64,000 nucleotides of DNA, from contig JBMONC010000057.1 in assembly GCA_049324875.1 (NCBI GenBank), positions 17,238 through 81,237 on the forward strand, read 5' to 3'. The translations under genes were made by a program, and so were the position numbers. The DNA is from JAWLHU01 sp049324875. GTDB taxonomy: Bacteria; Bacillota; Sulfobacillia; Symbiobacteriales; Symbiobacteriaceae. Positions within the stretch are counted from its first letter, which is position 1. The number at the start of each line of letters is the position of its first letter. Shown piece by piece: positions 17,848 through 25,878 of the stretch. The notes under the pieces were generated by a model. That model was given only the letters and a program-made list of their open reading frames with translations. It did not search any database and had not been told where the DNA came from.

Positions 17848-18852
17848 TTATCGATAGGGGGCGGTGGAGGCTCGCTCCACCATGTAGGGCTTGATCCAGT
17901 CCACCACCGGCTCGGTCTTGCCGGACATGGCGGTGATCAGCATGCGGATGGCGGTGGCACCGATCTCATACATGGGCTGGGCCACGGTGGTCAGGGCCGG
18001 GCGGATGGCGGCGGAGAACCAGATGTTGTCGAAGCCCACCACCGAGAGGTCACCGGGCACCCGGACGCCCCGGTCCAGGGCGGCGTTGATGGCGCCGATC
18101 GCCATCAGGTCGCTGGCGGCCACCACCGCCGTGGGGGGGTCCGGGCGCGCCAGGAGCCGCTCCATCGCCCGGTACCCGGACTCCAGCCTGTAGTCGCCGG
18201 TGCAGACCAACCCGGGGTCCAGCGCCAGGCCCCGGGCCGCTGCCGCCTCCCGGTACCCCTCCCAGCGAGGGGAGCCGGCGATCAGATCCTCGTCCGGGCC
18301 GTTGATCACGGCGATCCGCCTGTGGCCCAGGTCCAGCAGGTGGGTCATCGCCATGGTGGCGCCGGTCTTGCTGTCAACCAGCACAGCGGGGAACCCGCCC
18401 ACCGCATCATAGGTGGCGGCCAGGACCACCGGTCTGCCCAACCGGTGCAGGATCTCCCGGTGCCCCTGAGTGATCACTCCGCTGGTGTAGACGATGCCAT
18501 CCACCTGCTTCTCGTGGAGCAGGGCGAAGCCTTCCGCTTCCTTATCAAAGCTGAGGTCAGCGTTCACCAGCAGCATGTGCAGGCCGTTGGCGGAGGCGAC
18601 ATCGCTCATGCCGCGGAGCACCTCCGCGTAGAACGGGTTGGCGACATCCGGAATCACCACGCCGATGGTGCCGGTGCGCCGACTGACCAAGCCCCGGGCG
18701 AGGGCGTTCGGCTTGTAGCCGAGCTCCTCGATCGCCGCCAGGATCCGCTGCCGCGTGGCTTCCGCCACGGGGCCGCTCCGGGTCAGGACGCGCGAGACGG
18801 TGGAGACCGAAGTCTGAGCCCGCTTGGCCACATCACGGATGGTCGGTCCCAC
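17848..18852 (-). CDS. LacI-family transcriptional regulator
   Basis: The 334-residue regulator has a LacI helix-turn-helix (TIRDVAKRAQTSVSTVSRVL), a hinge helix ending in LARGLVSRR, and a periplasmic-binding-protein-like effector domain with TGTIGVVIPDVANPFYAEVL. GTG 18852 is selected because AAGGAGG lies 7 bases upstream; an earlier in-frame start would place the Shine-Dalgarno inside the gene. It is the last gene of the sugar ABC/GH15 operon and most likely binds the two GGGAACGTTCCC palindromes in that operon's promoter, closing an autoregulatory loop. Confidence 0.9.
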   Translation of the reverse strand: MGPTIRDVAKRAQTSVSTVSRVLTRSGPVAEATRQRILAAIEELGYKPNALARGLVSRRTGTIGVVIPDVANPFYAEVLRGMSDVASANGLHMLLVNADLSFDKEAEGFALLHEKQVDGIVYTSGVITQGHREILHRLGRPVVLAATYDAVGGFPAVLVDSKTGATMAMTHLLDLGHRRIAVINGPDEDLIAGSPRWEGYREAAAARGLALDPGLVCTGDYRLESGYRAMERLLARPDPPTAVVAASDLMAIGAINAALDRGVRVPGDLSVVGFDNIWFSAAIRPALTTVAQPMYEIGATAIRMLITAMSGKTEPVVDWIKPYMVERASTAPYR

Positions 18853-18947
18853 CTCGTCACCTCCTTCGTCTACCAATACGAACGGAGGGCCGGACCTTCC
18901 TGCCGCTCAGCCGCGACCGCCGAAAATTCCGGGGAGCGGATAGTTCC

Positions 18948-20723
18948 TTACCAGATGGGGAGCGCCCGGCCCGCCGCCCGCTCCAGGATCAGGCGGGCCA
19001 CCTCCTCGTGGCTGAACGCCTGCGGGAAGTTGCCCCACTGGCTGTGGTCACGGCCGTCGAAGTGCTCGGCCATCAGCCCCAGCCCGGTGGCGCAGTCCAG
19101 GCAGGTCTGCAGCAGCCGGTCGCAGTCGGCCTCGCGCCCCGCCATCAGGTAGTAGCGCGCCAGCCAGATCGTGGGCAGGTAGAAGGGAACCGCCGCCCAG
19201 TCGTAACGGCTCACCCCGCCGTGGAGGATCAGCCCGCCCGCGGAGGTGGGCTGCTCCATCAGCCGGACGGTGGCCAGGAGGCGGGGGTCATTGGGCTGCA
19301 GCAGCCCGTAGAAGGCGAGTGCAAGGACCGAGATGTCGGTGTGGGGCAGCGTCTCGCTGCCGTAGTGGGCCAGGTAGGCCCCCCGCTCGGCGTTCCAGCC
19401 GTTGGTGATCACATCGGCCTCGACCTGGCCGGCCTCCGCCAGCCACCGCCGGGCCTCTTCGGTGAAGCCCAGCTCTTCGGCGATGAGCGCCCCCGCCTTC
19501 AGGGCGGCGTAGCACATCACCTTGCCATGGACCCAGTGGGCCTGGTACTCCCGCAACTCCCAGATGCCGCTCTCCGGCCGACGCCAGTTGGCAGCGATCC
19601 AGTCGGCGGCCCGGCGGACGCCCTCCCAGTGCCGCTCCAGGGCCGAGCGGTCGCCGCTGGTCTTGTAGTGGAACCAGAGACCGTGCAGGATATTCCCCTC
19701 GTTGTCCAGCTGGAGCTGGCCGGCGGCAGCGTTGCCGAACCGGATGGGCGCCTCCCCGCCCGGACCCCGCAGGTCTTCTGCGATGAACTCGGCGGGGTCG
19801 GCGCCGTCCACCGTGTAGAGGGGCTGCCGCCAGTGGCCGTCCGCCTCCTGCAGGGTGAAGGCGAAGTCGTAGAAGCGCCGGGCCTCCTCGTGAAAACCGG
19901 CGGCGTCGAAGGTCATCGCCGTGTAGTAGCCATCCCGGAGCCAGACATAGCGGTAGTCCCAGTTGTCAGCGCCGCCGGGCACCGCCGGGAAAGAGGCGGT
20001 GGGCGCCGCCAGGAGGGCGCCGGTGGGCTCGTAGCTCAGCAGCCGCAGAGTGATCAGGCTGCGGAAGTAGCTCTCCCGCCAGGCGGGAGGGCCATCCGGC
20101 TTGCGGGCACGGGCGACCCAGGCGGCCCAGTGGGAGGCTTCCGCCCCCACCGAGGCATCTGCCGCGGCCTGCAGCGCCTGGAGCGCCTCCTCCCCCGTGC
20201 TGCCGTAGCCGATCACCAGCCGCAGGCCGTCCGGCGCGGGGGTGGCCTGGAGGGCGAGAACGGCCCGCTGGGCGGTCACCATCTGCACGCCGGGGGCTGA
20301 CTCCGGCGAGGTGACCGAGAGGGGAAAGGCGGAGGATTGGATCGGGTTGATCCCCCAGACGAGCCGGGCGGGCGGGGCGGCGAGATCGGCCTGCACCAGC
20401 CGGACCTCCCGCACGAGGCAGTGCCGCCCCCAGGGCATGTAGTCGGTGGCCTCCACCTCCCACCCGTGGGTCCGGGCGGTGGTCTGGAGGATCGCCGAGT
20501 GGCCCGCGTAGCTCTGGGAGACCGGGGTCAGGGGAAGGGGCCGCCCCGCCTCGTCGGCGAGGCCGAGCCAGATCTGCCCGCCGTGCACCGGGTCCAGGGC
20601 GCCGGCCACGATGGGAGTCTGGTCAAAGCGGGGGACGCAGAGCCAGGCAACGGCCAGGTCCGCCCCCACCAGGGCCGCCGTCTCTCCGTTGCCGATCAGT
20701 CCATAGTAGAGCTTGGTCTTCAC
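18948..20723 (-). CDS. Glycoside hydrolase family 15 protein (glucoamylase/trehalase-like)
   Basis: The 591-residue cytoplasmic enzyme has no signal peptide and matches bacterial GH15 proteins. It has an N-terminal beta-sandwich (YYGLIGNGETAALVG, WLCVPRFD) and an (alpha/alpha)6 barrel with NWDYRYVWLRDGYY, GIWELREYQAHWVHGK (general-acid Glu in WELR) and C-terminal GNFPQAFSHEE. The catalytic base is probably the Glu in LMAEHFDG. GH15 enzymes release glucose from alpha-glucans, or from trehalose in one branch. The position behind a sugar ABC importer suggests it hydrolyses the imported oligosaccharide. The GTG start follows AGGAGG by 6 bases. Confidence 0.88.
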   Translation of the reverse strand: MKTKLYYGLIGNGETAALVGADLAVAWLCVPRFDQTPIVAGALDPVHGGQIWLGLADEAGRPLPLTPVSQSYAGHSAILQTTARTHGWEVEATDYMPWGRHCLVREVRLVQADLAAPPARLVWGINPIQSSAFPLSVTSPESAPGVQMVTAQRAVLALQATPAPDGLRLVIGYGSTGEEALQALQAAADASVGAEASHWAAWVARARKPDGPPAWRESYFRSLITLRLLSYEPTGALLAAPTASFPAVPGGADNWDYRYVWLRDGYYTAMTFDAAGFHEEARRFYDFAFTLQEADGHWRQPLYTVDGADPAEFIAEDLRGPGGEAPIRFGNAAAGQLQLDNEGNILHGLWFHYKTSGDRSALERHWEGVRRAADWIAANWRRPESGIWELREYQAHWVHGKVMCYAALKAGALIAEELGFTEEARRWLAEAGQVEADVITNGWNAERGAYLAHYGSETLPHTDISVLALAFYGLLQPNDPRLLATVRLMEQPTSAGGLILHGGVSRYDWAAVPFYLPTIWLARYYLMAGREADCDRLLQTCLDCATGLGLMAEHFDGRDHSQWGNFPQAFSHEEVARLILERAAGRALPIW

Positions 20724-20754
20724 ACTGCTCCTCCTGACCTGGAGCCTCTGGAAC

Positions 20755-20784
20755 GGGGCGCCGCCGGCGGACCAGCGGCGCCCC
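20755..20784 (-). promoter_or_regulatory. Intercistronic hairpin between binding-protein and GH15 genes
   Basis: GGGGCGCCGC and GCGGCGCCCC pair perfectly around a 10-base loop, with no following T-run. In binding-protein operons such hairpins protect the upstream message and limit read-through, giving excess binding protein; that role is inference. Confidence 0.6.
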
Positions 20785-20794
20785 TATCCGGAAT

Positions 20795-22060
20795 CTACTT
20801 CGTCTTGGCCTTTGCGATCACAGCAGCGTACTTGTCGAGGGTCGGCTTGACATCCTTCCCCTCGATGACGATCTCACGCAGGGCGTCGTTCAGCGCCTTC
20901 TCCAGGTCGGCCCACCAGGTGATGTTCGGCCGGGGCTCGGTCACCTTCATCGCCTCGTTGATCGCCTCGAAGTAGGGCTTCTGCCACGCCTCGACCTTGC
21001 CGTAGGCATCGGAGCGGGAGGAAGGCCAGGCCAGCTTGGTGACCAGGATCTCCTGGACCTCCTTGGACATCAGGTGCTCCATCAGCTTCAGGGCCAGATC
21101 CTTGTTCGGGGCGCCGGCCGGGATGCCCAGCACCTCGCCGCCCAGGACCTTGCTCGCCTTGACGGGGCCCTTCCAGCCGCCGTACGCCTTGATCTCCTTC
21201 TTGCCGCCCTCCTGGACGATCACGTTGACGCCGAAGGGCCAGTTGGCCGCCAGGTAGAAGGACTCGGTGGCCAGGTACTTGTTGGTGGTGTTCCAGTCAG
21301 CCTTCTTGGAGTCCGGGCCGAGGTACGGGTAGAGCTCCTTCAGGAAGGTGTACGCCCTCACGCTGCCCTCGTCGTTCAGCACCATCGGGTCGCCGCCCGC
21401 CTGGCGGATGAACTCGAAGAGCTGGACGGTGGTGTTGCCGTCGAGGGTGAGCTTCAGGCCGACCTTGCCGACCCCCTCCTTCTCGTGGAGGGTCTTGGCC
21501 ACGGTCAGCAGCTCATCCCAGGTGGTGGGGGGCTTCAGGCCGTGCTTCTGGAACATCTTCTCGTTGTAGTAGTTGATCTCGACGTTGGGCCGGTAGGGCA
21601 TGAAGTAGAGCTTGCCGTTGAACTCGCCCACCGGGACCAGGGCGGGGATGATGCTGGAGGGGATCATGCTCCGGTAGGCCGACAGGTCCTCCACCAGGCC
21701 CTTGTCCACCAGGGGAGCCAGCGCCATGTTGTCCTGGGCGATCAGGTCGATCTCCACCTTGCCGGCCTGCTTCATGGCCTCCAGCTGCTTCGGCACATCG
21801 GCAGCCTCCACCTGGAAGGCCTCGATCTTGACGTTGTTCGCCTTCTCGAAGGCCGGGAAGACGTTCTCCTTCATCACCTTCCATTCAGGTTCGCCCAGGC
21901 CCATGACCACCTTGAGAACCTTGGGCTCCGCTGCCTTGGGGGCAGCGGGCTCGCTGCCGGTGCCGCCGCCCGTGGCGGGCTTGGAGGCACCCGAGCAAGC
22001 GGAGAGCAGGAACAGAGCCAGCACACCAAGAGCCAGAATCCGAAGTTTGGAGCGCAGCAT
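20795..22060 (-). CDS. Sugar ABC transporter substrate-binding lipoprotein (MalE-like)
   Basis: The 421-residue protein starts with a lipoprotein signal (LFLLSAC lipobox) and continues as a family-1 (MalE/UgpB-type) binding protein. Typical elements are WKVMKENVFPAFEKANNVKI near the N terminus, DLIAQDNMALAPLVDKGLVEDL, split as DLIAQDNMALAPLV and KGLVEDL, and a YFMPYRPNVEINYYN segment. It captures an oligosaccharide outside the membrane and delivers it to the two permeases encoded just upstream. The GH15 enzyme downstream suggests an alpha-glucoside ligand. The ATG follows a purine-rich GAGGGGGAAG site. Confidence 0.9.
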   Translation of the reverse strand: MLRSKLRILALGVLALFLLSACSGASKPATGGGTGSEPAAPKAAEPKVLKVVMGLGEPEWKVMKENVFPAFEKANNVKIEAFQVEAADVPKQLEAMKQAGKVEIDLIAQDNMALAPLVDKGLVEDLSAYRSMIPSSIIPALVPVGEFNGKLYFMPYRPNVEINYYNEKMFQKHGLKPPTTWDELLTVAKTLHEKEGVGKVGLKLTLDGNTTVQLFEFIRQAGGDPMVLNDEGSVRAYTFLKELYPYLGPDSKKADWNTTNKYLATESFYLAANWPFGVNVIVQEGGKKEIKAYGGWKGPVKASKVLGGEVLGIPAGAPNKDLALKLMEHLMSKEVQEILVTKLAWPSSRSDAYGKVEAWQKPYFEAINEAMKVTEPRPNITWWADLEKALNDALREIVIEGKDVKPTLDKYAAVIAKAKTK

Positions 22061-22078
22061 CGATTCTTCCCCCTCTTC

Positions 22079-22900
22079 TTAGCCTTTGATGGATCCGGAG
22101 AGATAGCCGCTTCGCAGGTAGCGCTGGAGCAGGAAGGTGACCAGCATCACCGGGATCGTGAGCAGAGCGGAGTAGGCAGCCGCCTGGAACCAGTTGCCCC
22201 GCTGGATGTAGTAGTAGGTCTGAAGCGGGAGGGTGCGCTTGGAGAGCGTCAGGTAGAGGGCAAAGGTGAACTCGTTCCAGGAGTCGAGCCAGACCAGCAT
22301 GGCCGCCACCGCCAGCCCCGGCGCCGCCAGGGGCAGCACCACCCGGACCAGCGACTGATACCGGTCTGCGCCATCGACCCAGGCGGCCTTCTCCAGGTCC
22401 ACCGGGATCGTCTCAAAGGTCCCTACGAGCACCCAGGCGATGAAGGGCAGCACCTTGGTCAGGTGGGCCAGGACCAGCCCGAGGGTGGTGTCCAGCAGGT
22501 TCCACTTGATGAAGGTGACGGCGATGGGCAGGGCGATGCCCACGTCCGGGAACATCCGGGTGAAGAAGAGCGCCAGCACCACCGTGTAGCGGATCCCCTT
22601 CGGCAGCCGGGAGATGACGTAGGCGCCGGGCGCCGTGATCAGCAGGGCGAGCGCCGTGGTCAGGGTCGCTACCGTCAGGCTTTTGGTCAGCGGGGCCCCC
22701 AGGTTGCCGGAGGCCAGCACCGCCTTCCAGTGGTCGAAGGTGAACTCCTTGAACCAAAAGGTGGGGTGGGCGGTCAGCACCTCGCCGGGCGAGCTGAAGG
22801 AAACCTTGAACATCAGGTAGACCGGGGTGACGAAGAAGAGGACGGCGATCACCAGGAGGGGGTAGGCCCAGGGTGAAAGCCGGCGGGCCCTTTCGCTCAT
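22079..22900 (-). CDS. Sugar ABC transporter permease (MalG-like)
   Basis: The 273-residue inner-membrane protein has six predicted helices and the binding-protein-dependent EAA motif, seen here as EKAAWVDGADRYQSLVRVVLP, split as EKAAWVDGADRY and SLVRVVLPLAAPG. This loop docks on the ATPase. Its ATG overlaps the preceding permease stop by 4 bases (ATGA). It ends 18 bases before the binding-protein gene. No ATPase is encoded in the operon, so it must use a shared MsmX/MalK-type ATPase encoded elsewhere, as is common in Firmicutes. Confidence 0.9.
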   Translation of the reverse strand: MSERARRLSPWAYPLLVIAVLFFVTPVYLMFKVSFSSPGEVLTAHPTFWFKEFTFDHWKAVLASGNLGAPLTKSLTVATLTTALALLITAPGAYVISRLPKGIRYTVVLALFFTRMFPDVGIALPIAVTFIKWNLLDTTLGLVLAHLTKVLPFIAWVLVGTFETIPVDLEKAAWVDGADRYQSLVRVVLPLAAPGLAVAAMLVWLDSWNEFTFALYLTLSKRTLPLQTYYYIQRGNWFQAAAYSALLTIPVMLVTFLLQRYLRSGYLSGSIKG

Positions 22901-23766
22901 GCGGTCGACCTCCTCTCCCGCTCCACCAGCACCAGGTAGAGGATGACGAAGATCAGGATCAGGCCCAGCAGAAAGGTGGCTGCCGCACCGGAGGTGTGGT
23001 TGTTGTGGTAGTTGTTGTACTCGGTGTAGGCGAAGGTGGCCAGCACCGGGGTCATGCGGCCCGCCAGCACCAGGGGCAGCTCAAAGATGCGGAAGACGTC
23101 GACGCCCCGCACGATCACCGTCATGGTGATCGCCGGCTTCAGCAGGGGCAGGGTGACCCGCCAGAAGGCGCTCCAGCCGGTGGCTCCATCCACCGCTGCC
23201 GCCTCGTAGATCTCCTCGGGGATCGAGTCCAGACCGGCCAGCATCAGGAGGACGACGATCGGGGCCACCTTCCAGAGGTCGGCGAAGACGATCATCAGCA
23301 GGGTGCGCAGGCCGCCGGCGGCCCAGTCGATTGGCAGGTCGATCAGCCCGAGCCGGAAGAGCAGCTCGTTCAGGTAGCCGGAGCTGTCGAAGACGTAGAG
23401 GAGTGTCACGCCGGAGACGATGGTCGGCACCCCCATGGGCACCAGCAGGATCGACCGGACCAGCCCCCGGAGCCGGAAGCTGCGGGTCAGCATCAGGGCG
23501 AGCCCCAGGCCGACGATCAGCTGGAGCGAGAGCCCCAGCGCCGTGATGGCCAGCGTGTTGAAGAGCGCCCCCCGGAACTGCCCGTTGGCGAAGAGCTGCC
23601 GGTAGTTATCCAGGGTGAAGGCGCCGGCTTCGGTGGAGAAGCCCAGCATGATCGAGCGGGCCACCGGGAGCAGGGTGAAGCCGAATATGTACCCGACCAG
23701 CGGAATCAGAAAGGCGATCTCCAGCCAGTGCCGGCGAAGCAGTGCACCTAGGGGTCGCAAGGGCAT
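22897..23766 (-). CDS. Sugar ABC transporter permease (MalF-like)
   Basis: The protein of about 289 residues has six helices and the EAA motif in the form EIYEAAAVDGATGWSAFWRV. It pairs with the MalG-like permease and is the first gene of the operon, directly behind the promoter and LacI-type operators. The start is uncertain. ATG 23766 lies only 1 base from the GAGGAGGG site, whereas TTG 23760 in the same frame has a normal 7-base spacing and would remove only two residues. In-frame sequence further upstream passes through the operators and is not coding. Confidence 0.88.
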   Translation of the reverse strand: MPLRPLGALLRRHWLEIAFLIPLVGYIFGFTLLPVARSIMLGFSTEAGAFTLDNYRQLFANGQFRGALFNTLAITALGLSLQLIVGLGLALMLTRSFRLRGLVRSILLVPMGVPTIVSGVTLLYVFDSSGYLNELLFRLGLIDLPIDWAAGGLRTLLMIVFADLWKVAPIVVLLMLAGLDSIPEEIYEAAAVDGATGWSAFWRVTLPLLKPAITMTVIVRGVDVFRIFELPLVLAGRMTPVLATFAYTEYNNYHNNHTSGAAATFLLGLILIFVILYLVLVERERRSTA

Positions 23767-23780
23767 CCCTCCTCGCTGGG

Positions 23781-23796
23781 GTGGGAACGTTCCCAC
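23781..23796 (-). promoter_or_regulatory. LacI-type operator, proximal palindrome
   Basis: GTGGGAACGTTCCCAC is a perfect 16-bp palindrome with the central CG typical of LacI-family sites. It lies between the promoter and the first permease gene, 64 bp (centre to centre) from a second copy. Confidence 0.85.
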
Positions 23797-23845
23797 TTTG
23801 GTTCGCGACAGCCTCTCCCGGTCGGCGAGAACCTCCCCACTCGAA

Positions 23846-23859
23846 TGGGAACGTTCCCA
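23846..23859 (-). promoter_or_regulatory. LacI-type operator at the transcription start
   Basis: TGGGAACGTTCCCA is a 14-bp perfect palindrome located just downstream of the -10 element, over the expected start of transcription. Together with the copy at 23781 it could support looping, as the 64-bp spacing is near six helical turns. Confidence 0.85.
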
Positions 23860-23867
23860 CTGCCTTG

Positions 23868-23897
23868 AGTATAGACGCGAACCGTAAGAGTGGTCAA
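23868..23897 (-). promoter_or_regulatory. Promoter of the sugar ABC/GH15/LacI operon
   Basis: TTGACC (23897-23892) and TATACT (23873-23868) are separated by 18 bases on the minus strand. The operator palindrome follows immediately downstream of the -10, which fits repression by the operon's own LacI protein. Confidence 0.85.
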
Positions 23898-24008
23898 TAA
23901 TCTGACACCGATTTGTTAGGGTTGAACTTTGGTTCGTCTCCCGAAGGCCAGGATTCGGCTGTGGGAGCAGCGAAGAGTCGGGAAACGCCAGATGGAGGGA
24001 GGAATCCC

Positions 24009-25310
24009 ATGCCAACCTTCAAGCGGGTACCGGATGACCTGGGCAAGCAGCTCTACGACGCCATGTGGGCGACTGTCGGGGAGTTTCAAGTTCCGGCGTG
24101 GCTCCTGAAGGAGACGAACGAGCCCCAGCCGATCAGCAGGGCCGAGCGGATCCACGGGCTGGCGATGCTCTGGTCGGAGGCGCGGGTCTCCTTCGCCTAC
24201 TGGGAGGAGCGGGCCGACCTGGACTGGGACGCCGCCTTCCAGTCCTTTCTGCCCCGGGTGGAGGCCGCCGAGGACCCCGGGGAGTACTACCGGCTCCTGC
24301 AGGAGTTCGTGGCGCTGCTGAGGGAGGGGCACAGCTATGTCGCCCCGCCCGACTGGGTGCTGGGCGCCCGGGCCACGCCTCCCGTGGCGGTCCGGTACGT
24401 GGAGGGGCAGCCGGTGGTGGTGCGGGGAGAGGTGCTGCCACCCGGCACGGTGATCACCGCGGTCGATGGCCGGGCGGCACCGGAGGTGCTGGCGGAGCTG
24501 GCCCGGACCGTTCCGGCCAGCACCAGCCACGACCGGATGCAGAAGGCCTGCAACCGGCTGCTGCTCGGGGCGAAGGGAAGTGAGGTGCTGGTGGCCATTC
24601 GCCGGCCCGATGGGGGTGAGGAGGCCGTGCGGTTGGTCCGGACCGGTTCGCTGCCACCCCGCCCCCTCTTTGCGCGGCAGGAGCTGGGGGAGGGCCGGGT
24701 GCTGGTCCGGATCAACGGGTGGCATGACCCGAAGGTGGTGGATCTGTTTCACGAGGCCTTCCCGGACTTCGACGGGGTGAGCGCCCTGATCATCGACCAG
24801 CGCTACAACGGCGGCGGCAACTCGGCCAACGGGGAGAAGGTCCTGGCCCGGCTCCTCCAGGAGCCGCTGCCCCCCTATGAGACCAGCGAGACCCCGCTTT
24901 ACTGGGGGGGCATGCGGGTCTATGAGCTGCATCACCTGATGCTGAAGGCCCAGGGAACGGCTGTGGAGCCCGACACAGGCCGGCCCCGGTTCGGCGGGCC
25001 GGTGGTGGTCTTGACCAGCCACTCCACCTTCAGCGCGGCGGAGGATTTCTGCATCGCCTTCCGCAGCAGCCGGCGGGGGCTGATCGTCGGGGAGGCGACC
25101 GGGGGCAGCACCGGGAACCCCTCTGTCTTCCCGCTGCCGGGCGGGGGCATCGGGGCGGTCTCGGCCACCCGGGTCACCTTTGCCGATGGCACCCCACTGA
25201 TCGGCGTGGGGGTGCTGCCCGACGTGGCCTGCTCGCCCACCATCGCCGGGCTGGCGGCGGGGCGGGACGAGGTGCTGGAGCGGGCGCTGAAGCTGCTGGG
25301 GGAGGGGTAG
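24009..25310 (+). CDS. S41 family (tail-specific protease-like) peptidase
   Basis: The 433-residue protein has a helical N-terminal part, a small PDZ-like stretch (PPGTVITAVDGRAAPEVLAEL) and a C-terminal S41 domain. That domain contains ALIIDQRYNGGGNSANG (substrate-binding strand) and the catalytic-serine block LTSHSTFSAAEDF followed by GLIVGEATGGSTGNP. No signal peptide is evident, so it may be cytoplasmic like tricorn-core-type members. ATG 24009 is chosen because GAGGGAGGAAT lies just upstream; the in-frame extension to 23913 lacks homology. It is a monocistronic gene closed by a strong terminator. Confidence 0.87.
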   Translation: MPTFKRVPDDLGKQLYDAMWATVGEFQVPAWLLKETNEPQPISRAERIHGLAMLWSEARVSFAYWEERADLDWDAAFQSFLPRVEAAEDPGEYYRLLQEFVALLREGHSYVAPPDWVLGARATPPVAVRYVEGQPVVVRGEVLPPGTVITAVDGRAAPEVLAELARTVPASTSHDRMQKACNRLLLGAKGSEVLVAIRRPDGGEEAVRLVRTGSLPPRPLFARQELGEGRVLVRINGWHDPKVVDLFHEAFPDFDGVSALIIDQRYNGGGNSANGEKVLARLLQEPLPPYETSETPLYWGGMRVYELHHLMLKAQGTAVEPDTGRPRFGGPVVVLTSHSTFSAAEDFCIAFRSSRRGLIVGEATGGSTGNPSVFPLPGGGIGAVSATRVTFADGTPLIGVGVLPDVACSPTIAGLAAGRDEVLERALKLLGEG

Positions 25311-25311
25311 G

Positions 25312-25350
25312 AAAAAAGGAGGCGGAGTTGAGTCCGCCTCCCTCTTTCTT
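25312..25350. terminator. Bidirectional terminator with T-runs on both strands
   Basis: GGAGGCGGA (25318-25326) and TCCGCCTCC (25333-25341) form a perfect 9-bp stem. It is followed by CTCTTTCTT on the plus strand and TTTTTT on the minus strand, serving the S41 gene and the AOR-MoaD operon. Confidence 0.92.
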
Positions 25351-25594
25351 ACCCCCCGCCCCGCATCGCCATGATGCGCAGCTGGCCCACCACCTCGGCC
25401 ACCCGCTCGGGCCGGCCCTCGAAGGTCAGGAGCACCCGGGGGAACTCCCAGTTGCGGTAGCGGTGGATACCCGCCACCAGGCGAACCGCCCAGCCCTCGC
25501 CGACGAAGCGGTCTCCTTCCTGTTCAACGCCGCCGAGGAGCTCGATGTAGGACTTCATGGTGGCGAGGTCGGTACCCCGCAGGTCCAGCTGCAT
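25349..25594 (-). CDS. MoaD-associated C-terminal-like small protein (DUF1952-like)
   Basis: The 81-residue protein follows the MoaD gene by 2 bases and is the last gene of the AOR operon. Its pattern MQLDLRGTDLATMKSYIELLGG then VRLVAGIHRYRNWEFPRVLLTFEG resembles the small domain found at the C terminus of some MoaD-related proteins. I infer it helps pterin-cofactor assembly for the neighbouring enzyme, but the identification rests on context and overall pattern only. The ATG follows a G-rich site (GGGGGG). Confidence 0.6.
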   Translation of the reverse strand: MQLDLRGTDLATMKSYIELLGGVEQEGDRFVGEGWAVRLVAGIHRYRNWEFPRVLLTFEGRPERVAEVVGQLRIMAMRGGG

Positions 25595-25596
25595 CG

Positions 25597-25875
25597 CTAT
25601 CCCCCCGCCACAGGCGGGAAGACGGCCAGGTCGGCATCGGCCGGCAGGCGGGTCTCCATGCCCTGCAGATCTCGGATGGAGCGGCCGGCGATGAAGACCT
25701 GCACATAGGGCAGGAGCGCCTGACCATCGGCGGTCAGCAGTTCCCCCTGCAGACCGGGGTAGGCGGCCACCAGCCGCCGGAGCACCTCGCCCACGGGCTC
25801 ACCCGCCTCCGCCGGGATATCCACGTACTTGCCGCCCACCAACGGGCGCAGGGTGGCATAGAGTCGAATCCTCAT
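25597..25875 (-). CDS. MoaD/ThiS-family ubiquitin-like sulfur carrier
   Basis: The 92-residue beta-grasp protein has MRIRLYATLRPLVGGK at the N terminus and ends in PPVAGG. The C-terminal Gly-Gly is thiocarboxylated when MoaD-type carriers donate sulfur for molybdopterin or tungstopterin. It sits 3 bases after the aldehyde:ferredoxin oxidoreductase gene. This AOR-plus-MoaD arrangement is common and suggests a carrier dedicated to the tungsten or molybdenum cofactor of that enzyme. A thiamine or other carrier role is less likely in this context. Confidence 0.85.
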   Translation of the reverse strand: MRIRLYATLRPLVGGKYVDIPAEAGEPVGEVLRRLVAAYPGLQGELLTADGQALLPYVQVFIAGRSIRDLQGMETRLPADADLAVFPPVAGG

Positions 25876-25878
25876 GTG

